DNA of 64,000 bases from Argyresthia goedartella (Eukaryota > Arthropoda > Insecta > Lepidoptera > Argyresthiidae): positions 28,102,906 through 28,166,905 of the forward strand of contig OX463818.1 in NCBI GenBank assembly GCA_949825045.1, given 5' to 3'. Position numbers and translations under genes: made by a program. Positions 21,241 through 32,041 of the stretch are shown here, piece by piece (positions within the stretch are counted from its first letter, which is position 1; the number at the start of each line of letters is the position of its first letter). The notes below the pieces were generated by a model. That model searched no databases and was not told the DNA's origin. It worked only from the letters and a program-made list of their open reading frames with translations.

Positions 21241-22439
21241 TAAACTCTTATGTAGGATGGCGAAATATCACGTGATTACATCAACGTTTAACAGTTTCCG
21301 GCATAGGTGGCCAATTTAACTGCATTCAAAGATATTTTCGTTGGCCACATTCATTGTACAGATCTATGTTGGAGGCTAAAGGTTTAGGCTTTTAAATAGC
21401 TAAACTTAACAAATCCAGCAATTAAGCTGTGATAGACTTGTGCTGTGTTAGATTTAATTTATTTGTATTACCCACCAATACGGTATTGCTTTGTTTCTAA
21501 GAAAAAAAAATACTTGTCTACACATTCGGTTTACGGAGGATATTTTTACGTGTTAACGTCATAAGAAAACATTGATGAAAAATTGGGTACTTTTGTGAAT
21601 TGAATTGAATTATTATCACAAAGTTATCATAATTTTGTATAATACAAAGAAGGATTTAATTAAAAATTACAATTATTTCGATAAATTTACATTTATTTGC
21701 ACTTGTTAATTCAATTTTTTCACCTTCAATTATTCAGATTAATTACAAGTAACAATGGGTCTAATTCTGAATGGTCACTTATTAAAATTACTTGATATTT
21801 TTTACTCGAAATCGGCGTTAAACTAACTAACGAATAGTTTGAGGAACGTAACTACGTACCTATGTACACACACACATATACTATATATTATTACCTATAT
21901 AGGTAGGTACTTACGATTTCTTGCATTTTGCATGAAATCGTAAGTACCTGCACGACCACTGCCTTTCCTTGCTTCACCTTGAATCCGATGGCTACTTCCC
22001 CCGTCCTGCCCCCCGCCCGCGTATCGTACTCGCCTAGGTAGGTCACCCCATTTCATCTATGAACGTTATTAACGTATTGTTGGTAAGTTAGTAGTTTGAA
22101 TATGAACTCTGAAACACCGCCTGAACTTCCGCATAGCAAGACACATTCAAATCACTAGCGTTAACATGAGCTATAGCTAAACAGCCAGGTTTTGCAAATT
22201 TGATGTATACATCTTATGTTGCTGCCTTGCCCCTTTTGAACTAAGTGAGATGGTACATAACCTTAATGTTAAGTTGGATAATAAGACGTGTTTTTAGCAA
22301 AAACCCCAGGACGTTCGGGTCCCAGATTTCGCGTGAAGATGTCTGATAAAAAGCGGAACGTTTCAATGAGTCATCCTTTTTCGTGCGGGCAGCCGGTGTA
22401 ATATACTGATTTACCAGACGTTATCATGTCAAAAACTGA
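21241..22439. other. AT-rich spacer, nothing recognised
   Basis: Only the hairpin at 21905-21949 stands out. No coding or RNA gene recognised. Confidence 0.5.
21905..21949. repeat. Perfect 16-bp inverted repeat, short loop
   Basis: 21905-21920 (AGGTACTTACGATTTC) and 21934-21949 are exact reverse complements; the 13-nt loop has a further inner TGCA/TGCA pairing. Confidence 0.95.
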
Positions 22440-22660
22440 TTTATTTATTTATTTATATAATATACAAGTACGATATACAACATTACAGGTATACACCCAA
22501 CGCGCTGTACAAAGTCTAATAATTATACAATGTCAGTATCAATTTAGGTAAGTCGATTTCACAGGTAGGGAACAAAGGGTAGAAATTCGTAGAAAATACT
22601 ACATATCAAATCACATTAAACATAAAATTTAGGTCAAATTCAAATAGTATTAAACATTAT
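22440..22660. repeat. Repeat tail with (TTTA)n
   Basis: TTTATTTATTTATTTATATA followed by AATATACAAGTACGATATAC looks like the 3' end (reverse orientation) of a CR1-like lepidopteran repeat. Family not determined. Confidence 0.35.
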
Positions 22661-22734
22661 TAGGTATGTCAATGGTACTGAAATATAATGTCAATGCAAA
22701 AAATAATAATAATAATATTTCTAAGACAACACTT

Positions 22735-23065
22735 TCACTCCTTCATCTCGCAGAACCTGCCACATTCTCGCACAATATGCCTCCACTCATCACCAAACAG
22801 ATCAGTCAGTGGTGCTGCAGCCAGCAGAGCATTGAGGCAATCCCGCGCCCTCACCAGTGGAGACTGCTGGCGCGCTACCGTGCGGTACGTGCCGCCCGCT
22901 AACAGCTGGTGCCTACGCGCGCGGAGATATCTGTCGGGCACGTATAGCGCGCATACCGTACCGACAAGCACGGCGCATTCACTGTCGCCTCACAACAATC
23001 GACACACAGTCAGAAGCTGCTTGGTGTTACGTCTGACCTCTAATGAGTTGTATCCGAGCATACCC
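22735..23065 (-). other. GC-rich island with short open frame, unknown
   Basis: A GC-rich patch in AT-rich DNA. The minus frame 22735-22971 encodes 78 residues (ends FGDEWRHIVRECGRFCEMKE), and plus-strand frames are also open because of GC content. Adjacent to the repeat tail at 22440, so it may be the coding end of the same element. I do not recognise it. Confidence 0.25.
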
Positions 23066-23089
23066 AATATAAAAGCGGATGGATAAAGA

Positions 23090-23734
23090 TAAGGGTAGTA
23101 TCCAAATTTCCAAATTTTATGTAAAATTTGATGTAAAATGTTATATAGATATCTGGGTATATAGCCACATTAAAGGTACTTATGATGTTGATTTAGCTAA
23201 CGAACTAGGTATCTATGACAGCTGTCACAGTGTTACTCATGGGTTGGGTAGATAATATTTATGTTTCTGTTATAAAGCATTTTTTTTTCTAAGAAGAAGA
23301 CTGATTCTGTTCATTTTTATATAGCTCTGTGGAAATCATCTGGGTATATCGCGAAAATATATAAGGTTAATTAAACAGGTCTATTACAGCTGTGAAAGTC
23401 TGAAATATGCTGTGAATACAAAATACAAAATCTCTATTTACCAGATTGGGTTGAAATATACAAGTTGCTTGTGTACCCCTTACTAGGTTTAACCTGTCAC
23501 GAGGAGCCCTGGCCAAATTACAAGTTTACGTATACTTAATTAGTTGCTAACTACGTAAGTTAGTTAGTAGTTAGTTAAATGATATTCTTTAAGTTTTAGA
23601 GAAAAAAAGGAAAATGATATAAAACTAAAAATTTAAGCTAAGTAAGACCAACATGTGTATGTATGCAGATAATGTTAAGGATAAATACAAATAATTCATA
23701 ATCAGTTGAATTTTATGAGGGTTGTAATGTGGAT
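23090..23734. other. AT-rich spacer, nothing recognised
   Basis: Includes a TTAGTTAG-rich simple stretch at 23540-23580. No gene seen. Confidence 0.5.
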
Positions 23735-24400
23735 TTAGATAATGTATATTAAATATAATATGTATGTGTGTTTAGATTTGTGATTATGTAGGAATATAAA
23801 TAAATATGTGTGAATGATTTTGTCATAATCTAGAGTCGACAGCCATTTCGTTATTGTAACCTTAGCTTCAGGGATGCTGGAGTGTTTAATGTCTGTGTTC
23901 TTACAGACTACGTTGTATGTAAAGGGGAAGGAGAAGGAACTGAATCTCTGAGCAAATGCCATACGGACACTGGGCGTTGTCTCCGAGATGATCTCCGAGG
24001 TATAAGTTTGCGGCCGGGCCATTGAGGCCAATGGAGGTTGTTGTGATACCTCTGCGTGCACGTACTGCCGACAGAAGTTCGTCCTTGTACATACGCCGGG
24101 TAAACTTGACAATGATGGCCGGCTCACGGATACTCGACGACTGCTGGGAATGGCTGTCGGCGCCCTCACCGCTTTCCACAGACTGGAATCGTCGCACCCG
24201 TTGTATGCTGTCTATATATTGAACTTCAAATTGTAATCCCACGACATTGTATACGTTCTGAAGGATTGAAATCAAGTTTTCTCCTTTTTAAGTGGCACGC
24301 CTGAGATTTCGATATTATTCATCCTAGAATATTGTTCCCGAGCGTCGGCTTCTTGCTGGAGGGTAGATATAATTGTCGTCAACACTCAAAGCAACTGTAA
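23735..24400 (-). pseudogene. Non-LTR ORF1 relic with FP25K-like domain
   Basis: Minus frames give LQQEADAREQYSRMNNIEIS then GVPLKK (coiled coil end and start of an RNA-binding fold), ENLISILQNVYNV, SIQRVRRF, then IIVKFTRRMYKDELLSAVRA and a following LGDHL-like segment, and after a frameshift SIPEAKVTITKWLSTLDYDK. This order (coiled coil, then an RRM-like/C-terminal domain related to the Baculo_FP family) is that of ORF1 proteins from several insect non-LTR elements. Those share a domain with baculovirus FP25K; nothing else here suggests a virus. Two frameshifts; dead. Confidence 0.6.
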
Positions 24401-24520
24401 TACTATAGTGAAATAAGGTCGACAATATTATAATGAGGCACGTTCGTCCGCGACGTAAACAAGTGAGTCACACACGGCCGACGCAGCGACCAGTCGGAAC
24501 GGGCACTCGAGGCAAACTGA

Positions 24521-25347
24521 TAATAGTAATAGTAAAAGTAATAGTAATAGTGATAGTGATAGTGACAGTGACAGTGACAGTGACAGTGACAGTGACAGTG
24601 ACAGTGACAGTGACAGTGACAGTGACAGTGACAGTGACAGTGACAGTGACAGTGACAGTGACAGTGACAGTGACAGTGACAGTGACAGTGACAGTGACAG
24701 TGACAGTGACAGTGACAGTGACAGTGACAGTGACAGTGGCAGTGGCAGTGGCAGTGGCAGTGGCAGTGGCAGTGGCAGTGGCAGTGGCAGTGGCAGTGGC
24801 AGTGGCAGTGGCAGGGCAGTGACAGTGACAGTGACAGTGGCAGTGGCAGTGGCAGTGGCAGTGACAGTGACAGTGACAGTGACAGTGACAGTGACAGTGA
24901 CAGTGACAGTGACAGTGACAGTGACAGTGACAGTGACAGTGACAGTGACAGTGACAGTGACAGTGACAGTGACAGTGACAGTGACAGTGACAGTGACAGT
25001 GACAGTGACAGTGACAGTGACAGTGACAGTGACAGTGACAGTGACAGTGACAGTGACAGTGACAGTGACAGTGACAGTGACAGTGACAGTGACAGTGACA
25101 GTGACAGTGACAGTGACAGTGACAGTGACAGTGATAGTGATAGTGATAGTGATAGTGATAGTGATAGTGATAGTGATAGTGATAGTGATATTAATAGTGA
25201 TAGTAATATTAATAGTAATAGTAATAGTAATAGTAATAGTAATAGTAATAGTAATAGTAATAGTCATAGTAATAGTAATAGTAATAGTAATAGTAATAGT
25301 AATAGTAATAGTAATAGTAATAGTAATAGTAATAGTAATAGTAATAG
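24521..25347. repeat. Hexanucleotide microsatellite, left half
   Basis: An unbroken 6-bp period array that changes unit along its length: AGTAAT/AGTGAT, then AGTGAC (to about 24737), AGTGGC (about 24738-24813), short AGTGAC and AGTGGC blocks (to 24864), AGTGAC (to about 25131), AGTGAT (to about 25188), AGTAAT (to 25347). It stops exactly at the BEL LTR; the other half resumes at 40066. Long Ser/Thr-Val type open frames here are artefacts of the repeat. Confidence 0.95.
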
Positions 25348-25627
25348 TGTTTAATTTCCACGCCTACCGAACGGCGTGGAATCCGAAGGGGGTGTGCTTT
25401 TGCCCGCACGTGAGAAGTGATGAAATTTTACTACTGACCTTGTCACCGCAGACAGGATAGATTGAAGGCTCGATTCGAGACAGGGGAATGCGGGAGAGGA
25501 GACAGTTTTGGAATGGGAGATGGGATCGAACCCTTCCCGTTTCTGTCCGACGCCGTCGCCGGCGCGCTGCTTCCGGCACGTGGAGTTGCCGTCCGATACG
25601 ACTATGTGCTTCACAACACAAATCACT
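25348..25627 (-). repeat. BEL 3' LTR, outer half
   Basis: Matches 39486-39772 of the 5' LTR except for a 7-nt indel (GAGAAGTG here, GAGAGAAAAGAAGTG there) and a few substitutions. Ends with CACT, the target duplicated by the gypsy element. Confidence 0.9.
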
Positions 25628-26321
25628 TGTAACGTTGTAAGTTACCGTTGTCTTCACTCTATCATTAACTGGTCTTATTTTGAATTTAAGTAGTAATTCT
25701 CTTAATAAAACTGCCAAATGAGGCTGGTAATCACAGTATTAATTTTCACGCGCTGTACTAGCAGCATTCCACTGTTGACAGCTCGCTCGCTCTGCTGTGA
25801 TTGGCCCGTTTTAAACTGACCAGCCGTGACCGCAACTTGACTTTGCGGCGCCGGCGTGATTCCGAAAACTCACTCGGCACTGTGCGCACGTCCGTCCTGC
25901 TGGCGCTCTGTAACGGTCCCTTTTTACCGTACGCCGACGAGCGACTCTAAGCAGTGGTTGCTTGCGTTTAATCATAACGTACTGCTAGTAGTTACGTTTT
26001 AGTTTTGTCTGTGCTTCATATTAACCCCGATTGAGTTCGGGGTTCCTGGCACCTCTTCGGGATCACCGCTTTTCCTCACTACCCTACGGTTTCCCGGTTC
26101 CTGACACCGCTTCGGGCTAACCTGCTTCCCTGCTCCGGCTGCATTCGGACCGTTACTTCTCCGACGTCAGCGGCACTCCGACTACGGCAAAAAACCCGCA
26201 GGGAAGATTCGTTGCTGCGTAACCAGGGTCAGACTACATTTGGAGAACCCACGTTAAATAAAATTTCTTGTTGGCTACCTATTTGGAATCTTTTTATTCC
26301 TCTCCAAGTAGGGACGTCACA
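25628..26321 (+). repeat. Gypsy 5' LTR
   Basis: 694 bp, TGTAACGTTG...GACGTCACA. Contains AATAAA-like AATAAAATTT near its 3' end and GC-rich central part. Same length and apparent sequence as 31348-32041. Confidence 0.93.
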
Positions 26322-26322
26322 G

Positions 26323-26339
26323 TGGCGCCCATAACGTGG
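26323..26339 (+). promoter_or_regulatory. Gypsy primer binding site
   Basis: TGGCGCCCATAACGTGG lies one base after the LTR. TGGCGCCCA and ACGTGG match the 3' end of a lysine tRNA as I recall it, with TA extra in the middle, so tRNA-Lys is the likely but unproven primer. Confidence 0.65.
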
Positions 26340-26837
26340 TTAGTCTGGCCTTGCTTACGCTGTAAGTAGTTAGTTGTTTGTGTGTGCGTGTTTTTGTAAA
26401 CGTTTACCTGTGTTGTAATTTTGGTTTTGCTTAGCAACTTCTGTGTACGTGGTTATTATTCAAACTTTTAAATTGTAGTGTTTTTTTCAAATTCCTACGT
26501 TGGTTTTAATTTCTCGTTCTCTTATAAAAAAATTAACCACCTACCCACTAGTTGCAATATTTTTATTTGCAGTTTTAACATATATATTTTTTTCTACATC
26601 GTCATTCACTTCATTCATACCGTCAAAACCTAACGTACATAAATCATTTTGTAACAGAACGGAGACTAATTAGTAGCGTCATTTTCAATTCCTTGATTTC
26701 TCTTCCTGTGCTGTCCCGGGAAATCAAAAAAGAATACGGCAGTTGCATTTCCTCCTGTGCATGTCGTAAGAGGCGACTAAAGGAATCAGTACACTTTCAC
26801 TACTCATCTCTTTGGTATTTATTATTTGAGCTGCATC

Positions 26838-28100
26838 ATGTCTTTTCAAATTAAGTTTCTCTCTCTAAACAAAGCAGAACTGGAGTACGAAGTTGCCATC
26901 AGAGGTGAAAACCCAGGCACTACCGTAGAAATTTTACGTAAACAAATAACTAAACTTGTGACAGAATACCCGTCAGAGGACGTTCTGTTATCTCACCTTG
27001 AACCTAAGGACGACTTACTTGCAGTCGTCAAAATCTTGGACAAAGTGCAATCTACTCTTGACGGACCTGCACCAGATAGATCCTCTCTTCTTAGGACACA
27101 AAATCTGATGCACCATGTCTATCACAGATTAAGTCGGGTACCTACGGATGAAAAGTTCGAAACGGGCCATGATCAACTGTCGGAGAATTACCGAAAATAT
27201 TATTCGAAGATCCTAGCTCTCTTATCACAAGCAAAGGATCCCCTTTCAATATCTTCCTCGTCTAATACTGCGTGTAGGGAATCAACGCCATCTGTTAGTG
27301 GCGCGAGCGTGATTTCTGTAACTTGCGAGCGTAGCAATACTTCCGAACTTAGCAAATTGAAGTACGACGGGAAATCATGTGTTCGGGCTTTTATCGAAAG
27401 GGTTTCGGAACTGTGTCAGGCCAGAAATATTTCGGACTCCAAACTTCTGTCCTATGCAACGGAAATTTTCACCGATCAAGCATTGCACTGGTTCCGAAGT
27501 ATAAGAGATAGCGTTAACAACTGGTCGGATCTCAAATCTCTGTTGTTAGAGGATTTCAGCCAAACTGACTATGATTATCGTCTACTTTCTGAAATTAGGG
27601 CTCGCACTCAGGGCGAATCAGAAACGATAACCATTTATCTTTCCATAATGGCAGGAATGTTTTCGCGCTTATCGAAACAATTATCCGAAGAGGACAAATT
27701 AGAGATACTATTGCACAATATCCGGCCATGTTATGCGAGTACGTTGGCCTCGGCAACTCAGATTGTGGATATTGGGGTATTGAGAACGTTGTGCAAAAAT
27801 TACGAAAATATACAAACCCGTATGTCACACTTTCGCGAGCCACCAACGATTACCACACACACACTAGCACCCGAATTTGCTTACAAGCCATGTAAGACGA
27901 AATCTGACAACCATGTCTCTGCGATCGCTCCTGCAACAACTGTAAAGTCAAATAACTTTTGTCTAAGATGCCGCTCTAACACTCACGATCTTCGTCAGTG
28001 TAAGGTTAGTCGTGACGTCATCGTCTGTTTTGGGTGCGGTAATAAAGGTGTAAAGAAACCTGAATGCCCTAAATGTACTCCTACCGTTCAAAAAAACTAA
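26838..28100 (+). CDS. gag: Gypsy Gag with zinc knuckles
   Basis: 420 codons from the first ATG in frame (MSFQIKF), which follows a roughly 500-nt leader. The N-terminal half is helical and charged; the capsid-like part includes YATEIFTDQALHWFRSIRDS (about residues 210-235), typical of Ty3/gypsy capsids. Near the C-terminus are CLRCRSNTHDLRQC (canonical CX2CX4HX4C) and CFGCGNKGVKKPEC, a second knuckle with V where H is expected. Gag forms the particle and packages RNA. It ends Q-K-N-stop on the slippery sequence used to reach pol. Confidence 0.88.
   Translation: MSFQIKFLSLNKAELEYEVAIRGENPGTTVEILRKQITKLVTEYPSEDVLLSHLEPKDDLLAVVKILDKVQSTLDGPAPDRSSLLRTQNLMHHVYHRLSRVPTDEKFETGHDQLSENYRKYYSKILALLSQAKDPLSISSSSNTACRESTPSVSGASVISVTCERSNTSELSKLKYDGKSCVRAFIERVSELCQARNISDSKLLSYATEIFTDQALHWFRSIRDSVNNWSDLKSLLLEDFSQTDYDYRLLSEIRARTQGESETITIYLSIMAGMFSRLSKQLSEEDKLEILLHNIRPCYASTLASATQIVDIGVLRTLCKNYENIQTRMSHFREPPTITTHTLAPEFAYKPCKTKSDNHVSAIAPATTVKSNNFCLRCRSNTHDLRQCKVSRDVIVCFGCGNKGVKKPECPKCTPTVQKN
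28091..28097 (+). promoter_or_regulatory. -1 ribosomal frameshift heptamer A AAA AAC
   Basis: The gag frame reads CAA AAA AAC TAA, so the heptamer A_AAA_AAC sits in the correct phase directly before the gag stop. Slipping back one base continues as AAA AAA CTA ATT AGC into the open pol frame. A AAA AAC is an established efficient -1 slippery site. A downstream pseudoknot was not modelled. Confidence 0.85.
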
Positions 28101-31100
28101 TTAGCCAGAATTGGGACGGTTCTAAGGGTCATTTCGATAGAGTAGATTTTGAAAAATGGCTACAAACCCTTAGAAACTTCTTCTCTAGTTTCAGAGTCGC
28201 CTCAATTCTGGATAGTAAACCAACAAAGGACAGTAGACCCTATATTTCCGTTAGAATCGGGGACATCCCTGCTTCTGGTCTACTCGATTCTGGATCTGCT
28301 GTCACTATTCTCGGCAATGATTCTCATAAATTATTGTCGGACCATGGTCTAAAAGTATTTACCGATGATTGTATCTCCGTGACTGCTGCTGGAGGCCAGT
28401 CCCTTCAAAGTATTGGCTACATCAATCTTCCCATTCACTTTGAAGAACAATTCCACATTATTAAGGGTTACGTGTTACCAAATGTGGACAGCCCACTTAT
28501 CCTAGGCATTGACTTTTGGCGGATTTTCAATATTTGTCCCAAATACTTAGGTAGCATCACCTTGTCCAACTCTTCTTTGGCAGAAATAAGTATCGACAAA
28601 AATGAGACTTTTATACAGTCTTACGATAATCTCTCTGATTCACAAAAGTCCACAGCCGATTCAATTGTCAGTCAATTCCAGGAAATCTCCACTGACAGTA
28701 TGGGCCTTGGTAGAACTAGTCTTATAACTCACCATATCGATACTGGTGACTCTCAACCTATAAGACAACGTTACTATCGAATGTCACCTGAGAAGCAGCG
28801 AATTTTGGTAGAGCAAGTCGACGAAATGCTAGCGTTAGATGTAGTTGAACCTTGCGAGAGCGCTTGGTCGTCCCCTGTCCTCATTGTCTATAAAAAGAAT
28901 GGACAACCTTGCTTTTGCCTCGACAGCCGTAAACTGAATTCGGTCACAAAAAAGGACGCATATAACCTACCCTATATAACTGAAATATTAGACAACCTAC
29001 GCGATGCAAAATTCTTATCTAGCGTAGATTTGTCGAAAGCGTTCTGGCAAATTCCAATAGCTCCAGAAGATCAAGACAAAACTGCATTCTATGTTCCAGG
29101 CAGAGGAACTCTCCGTTTTAAGACCACTGCTTTCGGTCTCACCAATGCCCCTGCCACTCAACAAAGGCTTGTCGATCTTCTGTTCGGGAATTTTGATCTA
29201 AAGGCGTTCGCATATTTAGATGATATTATTATCATCAGCAGCAGCTTTGAGGAACACGTGTCCTTACTACTAGGCGTGCTGCATAAATTAAAACAAGCGA
29301 ACTTATCCATCAACCTTGAAAAATGCAAGTTCTTCAGAAATGAGTTGAAGTACTTGGGTTATGTTGTGGATGCGCATGGCCTTCGCACTGATCCTGAAAA
29401 AGTCGAGGCTATCCTTAATTTCCCAACACCCACAAAAAAAAAAGATCTTAAACGCTTCCTTGGAACAGCCACGTGGTACCGCCGTTTCGTCCCCAACTTT
29501 AGCACTATTGCCGGACCACTCAACCAGCTGACTTCAAGTAAGAAGAACGCACCCAAGTTTCAGTGGACAACTGAAGCTGATGATGCTTTTAATAAGCTAA
29601 AAGAGTGTCTTGTATCAGCCCCGGTTCTCTCTTGTCCCAATTACGATTTACCGTTCGAAGTACACACGGATGCGAGCAATTTTGGGATTGGTGCCATGCT
29701 CACACAAACGATTGATGGTAAAGAACATCCGATTGCATACATGAGTAGGGCGTTGTCGGGATCTGAGAAGAACTACAGTATAACCGAGAGGGAGACGCTA
29801 GCAGTTTTAACCGCTCTAGAACACTGGCGGTGTTACTTGGAAAACGGAAAAACCTTTACCGTTTACACCGACCACTCCGCGCTCAAATGGTTCTTGTCAC
29901 TGGACAACCCTACCGGAAGACTAGCACGCTGGTGTGTGAGGTTGTCTGCCTTTAATTTCGAACTTAAACATCGTCGTGGGGTCGATAATGTCATCCCAGA
30001 TGCACTATCTCGTGCTTTCCCATGTGCTTCTATCAGTACGGTCAACTCTAATTTGACTACTACTGACACATGGTACAAAAACATTTATAACGGTTGTTTA
30101 GAAAAGCCGAACCTCTTTCCTAACTACTTGATCGAAGGTGGTGCTCTCTATCGCCACTCCAAAAATAAGTGCGAAATGATTTCGGAGTTTTCCTGGAAGG
30201 AAGTGGTGCCGAAAGAATTGCGTGACAGCGTCATAGAGGAGAATCATGCTGACCCTACTGCTGCTCACTTGGGTATTTTCAAGACCTATCGACGCTTACT
30301 TCTTCGATACTACTGGCCGGGCATGCACCAAGACGTCGTACATTTTGTTGGTTCTTGTTCAAAATGTCTCACTTACAAACCACAAAACCATCCGACGCTG
30401 GGTACGATGGGTCGACCTAAACAATGCTCACGGCCGTTTCAAATGATATCCATTGATTTCATAGGTCCACTTCCGGTCAGTCGAAAGCAGAATAGTTATA
30501 TTTTGGTCGTAACATGTTGCTTCTCAAAATATTGCCTTATTTTTCCCATGCGACGCGCTACTTCGGAAGCTGTCGTCAAGGCTCTGGAGGACTCTGTGTT
30601 TCTGGTCCACGGAATCCCACAGACAATATTCCTTGACAATGGTACCCAGTTTATTAGCTCGGTAACAAATACCCTCTTTAAGAAATACAAGATACCTAAC
30701 GTATTCTTCTCTCCGAGATATACTCCGCAAGTAAACACTGTCGAGCGCTATAACAAAACAATAGTTACATGTATTTCCACCTACGTGGACAATGACCACA
30801 GAACCTGGGACACTAATATTCCCAAAATACAGTATGCCATTAACAACTCCGTCAATGAAGCAACTGGCTACACTCCATCGTTCCTCGTGTACGGACGAGA
30901 AACGGTTACTTGTGGTTCTCATTATACAGATAACGATCTGGGTGAGGAACTACTATTTCTGCCACGCGACATTTACGCTGAAAATCTGGGTCACCTGTCA
31001 AAATATTTTGATAAGGTACAGGCATCTCTTTGGCACGCACATAAAAAAAATACGGCGCACTATAATCTTAGGCGGAAAGAGGCAGAATTCAGCGTAGGCG

Positions 31101-31291
31101 ACATTGTCCTAAAACGTGCTTATGTCTTGAGTGATAAAGACAAGTACTTTAGTAAAAAGTTAGCGCCCAAATATACCAAATGTCGCGTCTCCGCTAAGAA
31201 ATCACCCTTGGTATACATTTTAGAGGATATGACGGGAAAGGACTTAGGCACCTGGCATGTTAAGGATCTAAAACTAGTTAAGAATATTTAG
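28091..31291 (+). CDS. pol: Gypsy Pol: protease, RT, RNase H, integrase
   Basis: About 1066 codons in the -1 frame after gag, uninterrupted. Order: aspartic protease (LLDSGSAVTILG, about 65-80), RT (FCLDSRKLN, SSVDLSKAFWQIP, FAYLDDIIIIS at about 378), RNase H (EVHTDASNFGIGAML at about 528 and TERETLAVL), integrase with an HHCC zinc domain (HLGIFKTYRRLL ... CSKC at about 728-765) and the D, D, E catalytic set in SIDFIGPLP, DNGTQF and VERYNK. The C-terminus has a GPY/F-like module and no chromodomain that I can see. RT before integrase assigns it to Ty3/gypsy. All catalytic residues are present. Confidence 0.92.
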   Translation, partial: KKLISQNWDGSKGHFDRVDFEKWLQTLRNFFSSFRVASILDSKPTKDSRPYISVRIGDIPASGLLDSGSAVTILGNDSHKLLSDHGLKVFTDDCISVTAAGGQSLQSIGYINLPIHFEEQFHIIKGYVLPNVDSPLILGIDFWRIFNICPKYLGSITLSNSSLAEISIDKNETFIQSYDNLSDSQKSTADSIVSQFQEISTDSMGLGRTSLITHHIDTGDSQPIRQRYYRMSPEKQRILVEQVDEMLALDVVEPCESAWSSPVLIVYKKNGQPCFCLDSRKLNSVTKKDAYNLPYITEILDNLRDAKFLSSVDLSKAFWQIPIAPEDQDKTAFYVPGRGTLRFKTTAFGLTNAPATQQRLVDLLFGNFDLKAFAYLDDIIIISSSFEEHVSLLLGVLHKLKQANLSINLEKCKFFRNELKYLGYVVDAHGLRTDPEKVEAILNFPTPTKKKDLKRFLGTATWYRRFVPNFSTIAGPLNQLTSSKKNAPKFQWTTEADDAFNKLKECLVSAPVLSCPNYDLPFEVHTDASNFGIGAMLTQTIDGKEHPIAYMSRALSGSEKNYSITERETLAVLTALEHWRCYLENGKTFTVYTDHSALKWFLSLDNPTGRLARWCVRLSAFNFELKHRRGVDNVIPDALSRAFPCASISTVNSNLTTTDTWYKNIYNGCLEKPNLFPNYLIEGGALYRHSKNKCEMISEFSWKEVVPKELRDSVIEENHADPTAAHLGIFKTYRRLLLRYYWPGMHQDVVHFVGSCSKCLTYKPQNHPTLGTMGRPKQCSRPFQMISIDFIGPLPVSRKQNSYILVVTCCFSKYCLIFPMRRATSEAVVKALEDSVFLVHGIPQTIFLDNGTQFISSVTNTLFKKYKIPNVFFSPRYTPQVNTVERYNKTIVTCISTYVDNDHRTWDTNIPKIQYAINNSVNEATGYTPSFLVYGRETVTCGSHYTDNDLGEELLFLPRDIYAENLGHLSKYFDKVQASLWHAHKKNTAHYNLRRKEAEFSVGDIVLKRAYVLSDKDKYFSKKLAPKYTKCRVSAKKSPLVYILEDMTGKDLGTWHVKDLKLVKNI

Positions 31292-31337
31292 AATTAGGTT
31301 TTGGATTTTCATTACGTATGAAAACCCTTTACTGGGC

Positions 31338-31344
31338 GAGGGGG
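31338..31344 (+). promoter_or_regulatory. Gypsy polypurine tract
   Basis: GAGGGGG just before TAT and the 3' LTR; expected priming site for plus-strand DNA. Confidence 0.65.
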
Positions 31345-31347
31345 TAT

Positions 31348-32041
31348 TGTAACGTTGTAAGTTACCGTTGTCTTCACTCTATCATTAACTGGTCTTATTT
31401 TGAATTTAAGTAGTAATTCTCTTAATAAAACTGCCAAATGAGGCTGGTAATCACAGTATTAATTTTCACGCGCTGTACTAGCAGCATTCCACTGTTGACA
31501 GCTCGCTCGCTCTGCTGTGATTGGCCCGTTTTAAACTGACCAGCCGTGACCGCAACTTGACTTTGCGGCGCCGGCGTGATTCCGAAAACTCACTCGGCAC
31601 TGTGCGCACGTCCGTCCTGCTGGCGCTCTGTAACGGTCCCTTTTTACCGTACGCCGACGAGCGACTCTAAGCAGTGGTTGCTTGCGTTTAATCATAACGT
31701 ACTGCTAGTAGTTACGTTTTAGTTTTGTCTGTGCTTCATATTAACCCCGATTGAGTTCGGGGTTCCTGGCACCTCTTCGGGATCACCGCTTTTCCTCACT
31801 ACCCTACGGTTTCCCGGTTCCTGACACCGCTTCGGGCTAACCTGCTTCCCTGCTCCGGCTGCATTCGGACCGTTACTTCTCCGACGTCAGCGGCACTCCG
31901 ACTACGGCAAAAAACCCGCAGGGAAGATTCGTTGCTGCGTAACCAGGGTCAGACTACATTTGGAGAACCCACGTTAAATAAAATTTCTTGTTGGCTACCT
32001 ATTTGGAATCTTTTTATTCCTCTCCAAGTAGGGACGTCACA
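31348..32041 (+). repeat. Gypsy 3' LTR
   Basis: 694 bp, no difference from the 5' LTR noticed by eye. Followed not by the target duplication but by GTAAT and another LTR start. Confidence 0.93.

Noticed and set aside
23901..24275. Baculovirus FP25K gene as a viral insertion
   Set aside because: The coiled coil plus FP-like domain is the usual ORF1 of insect non-LTR elements; no other viral gene is nearby.
24521..25347. CRISPR array
   Set aside because: No spacers; a continuous short tandem repeat in a eukaryotic genome.
24428..25460. Long open frames of TV/SL/IV repeats on both strands
   Set aside because: They are translations of the hexamer microsatellite; any 6-bp repeat without a stop gives them. 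No sign of coding.
31292..31347. An env gene for the gypsy element (errantivirus)
   Set aside because: Only 56 bp separate the pol stop from the 3' LTR; there is no room for env.
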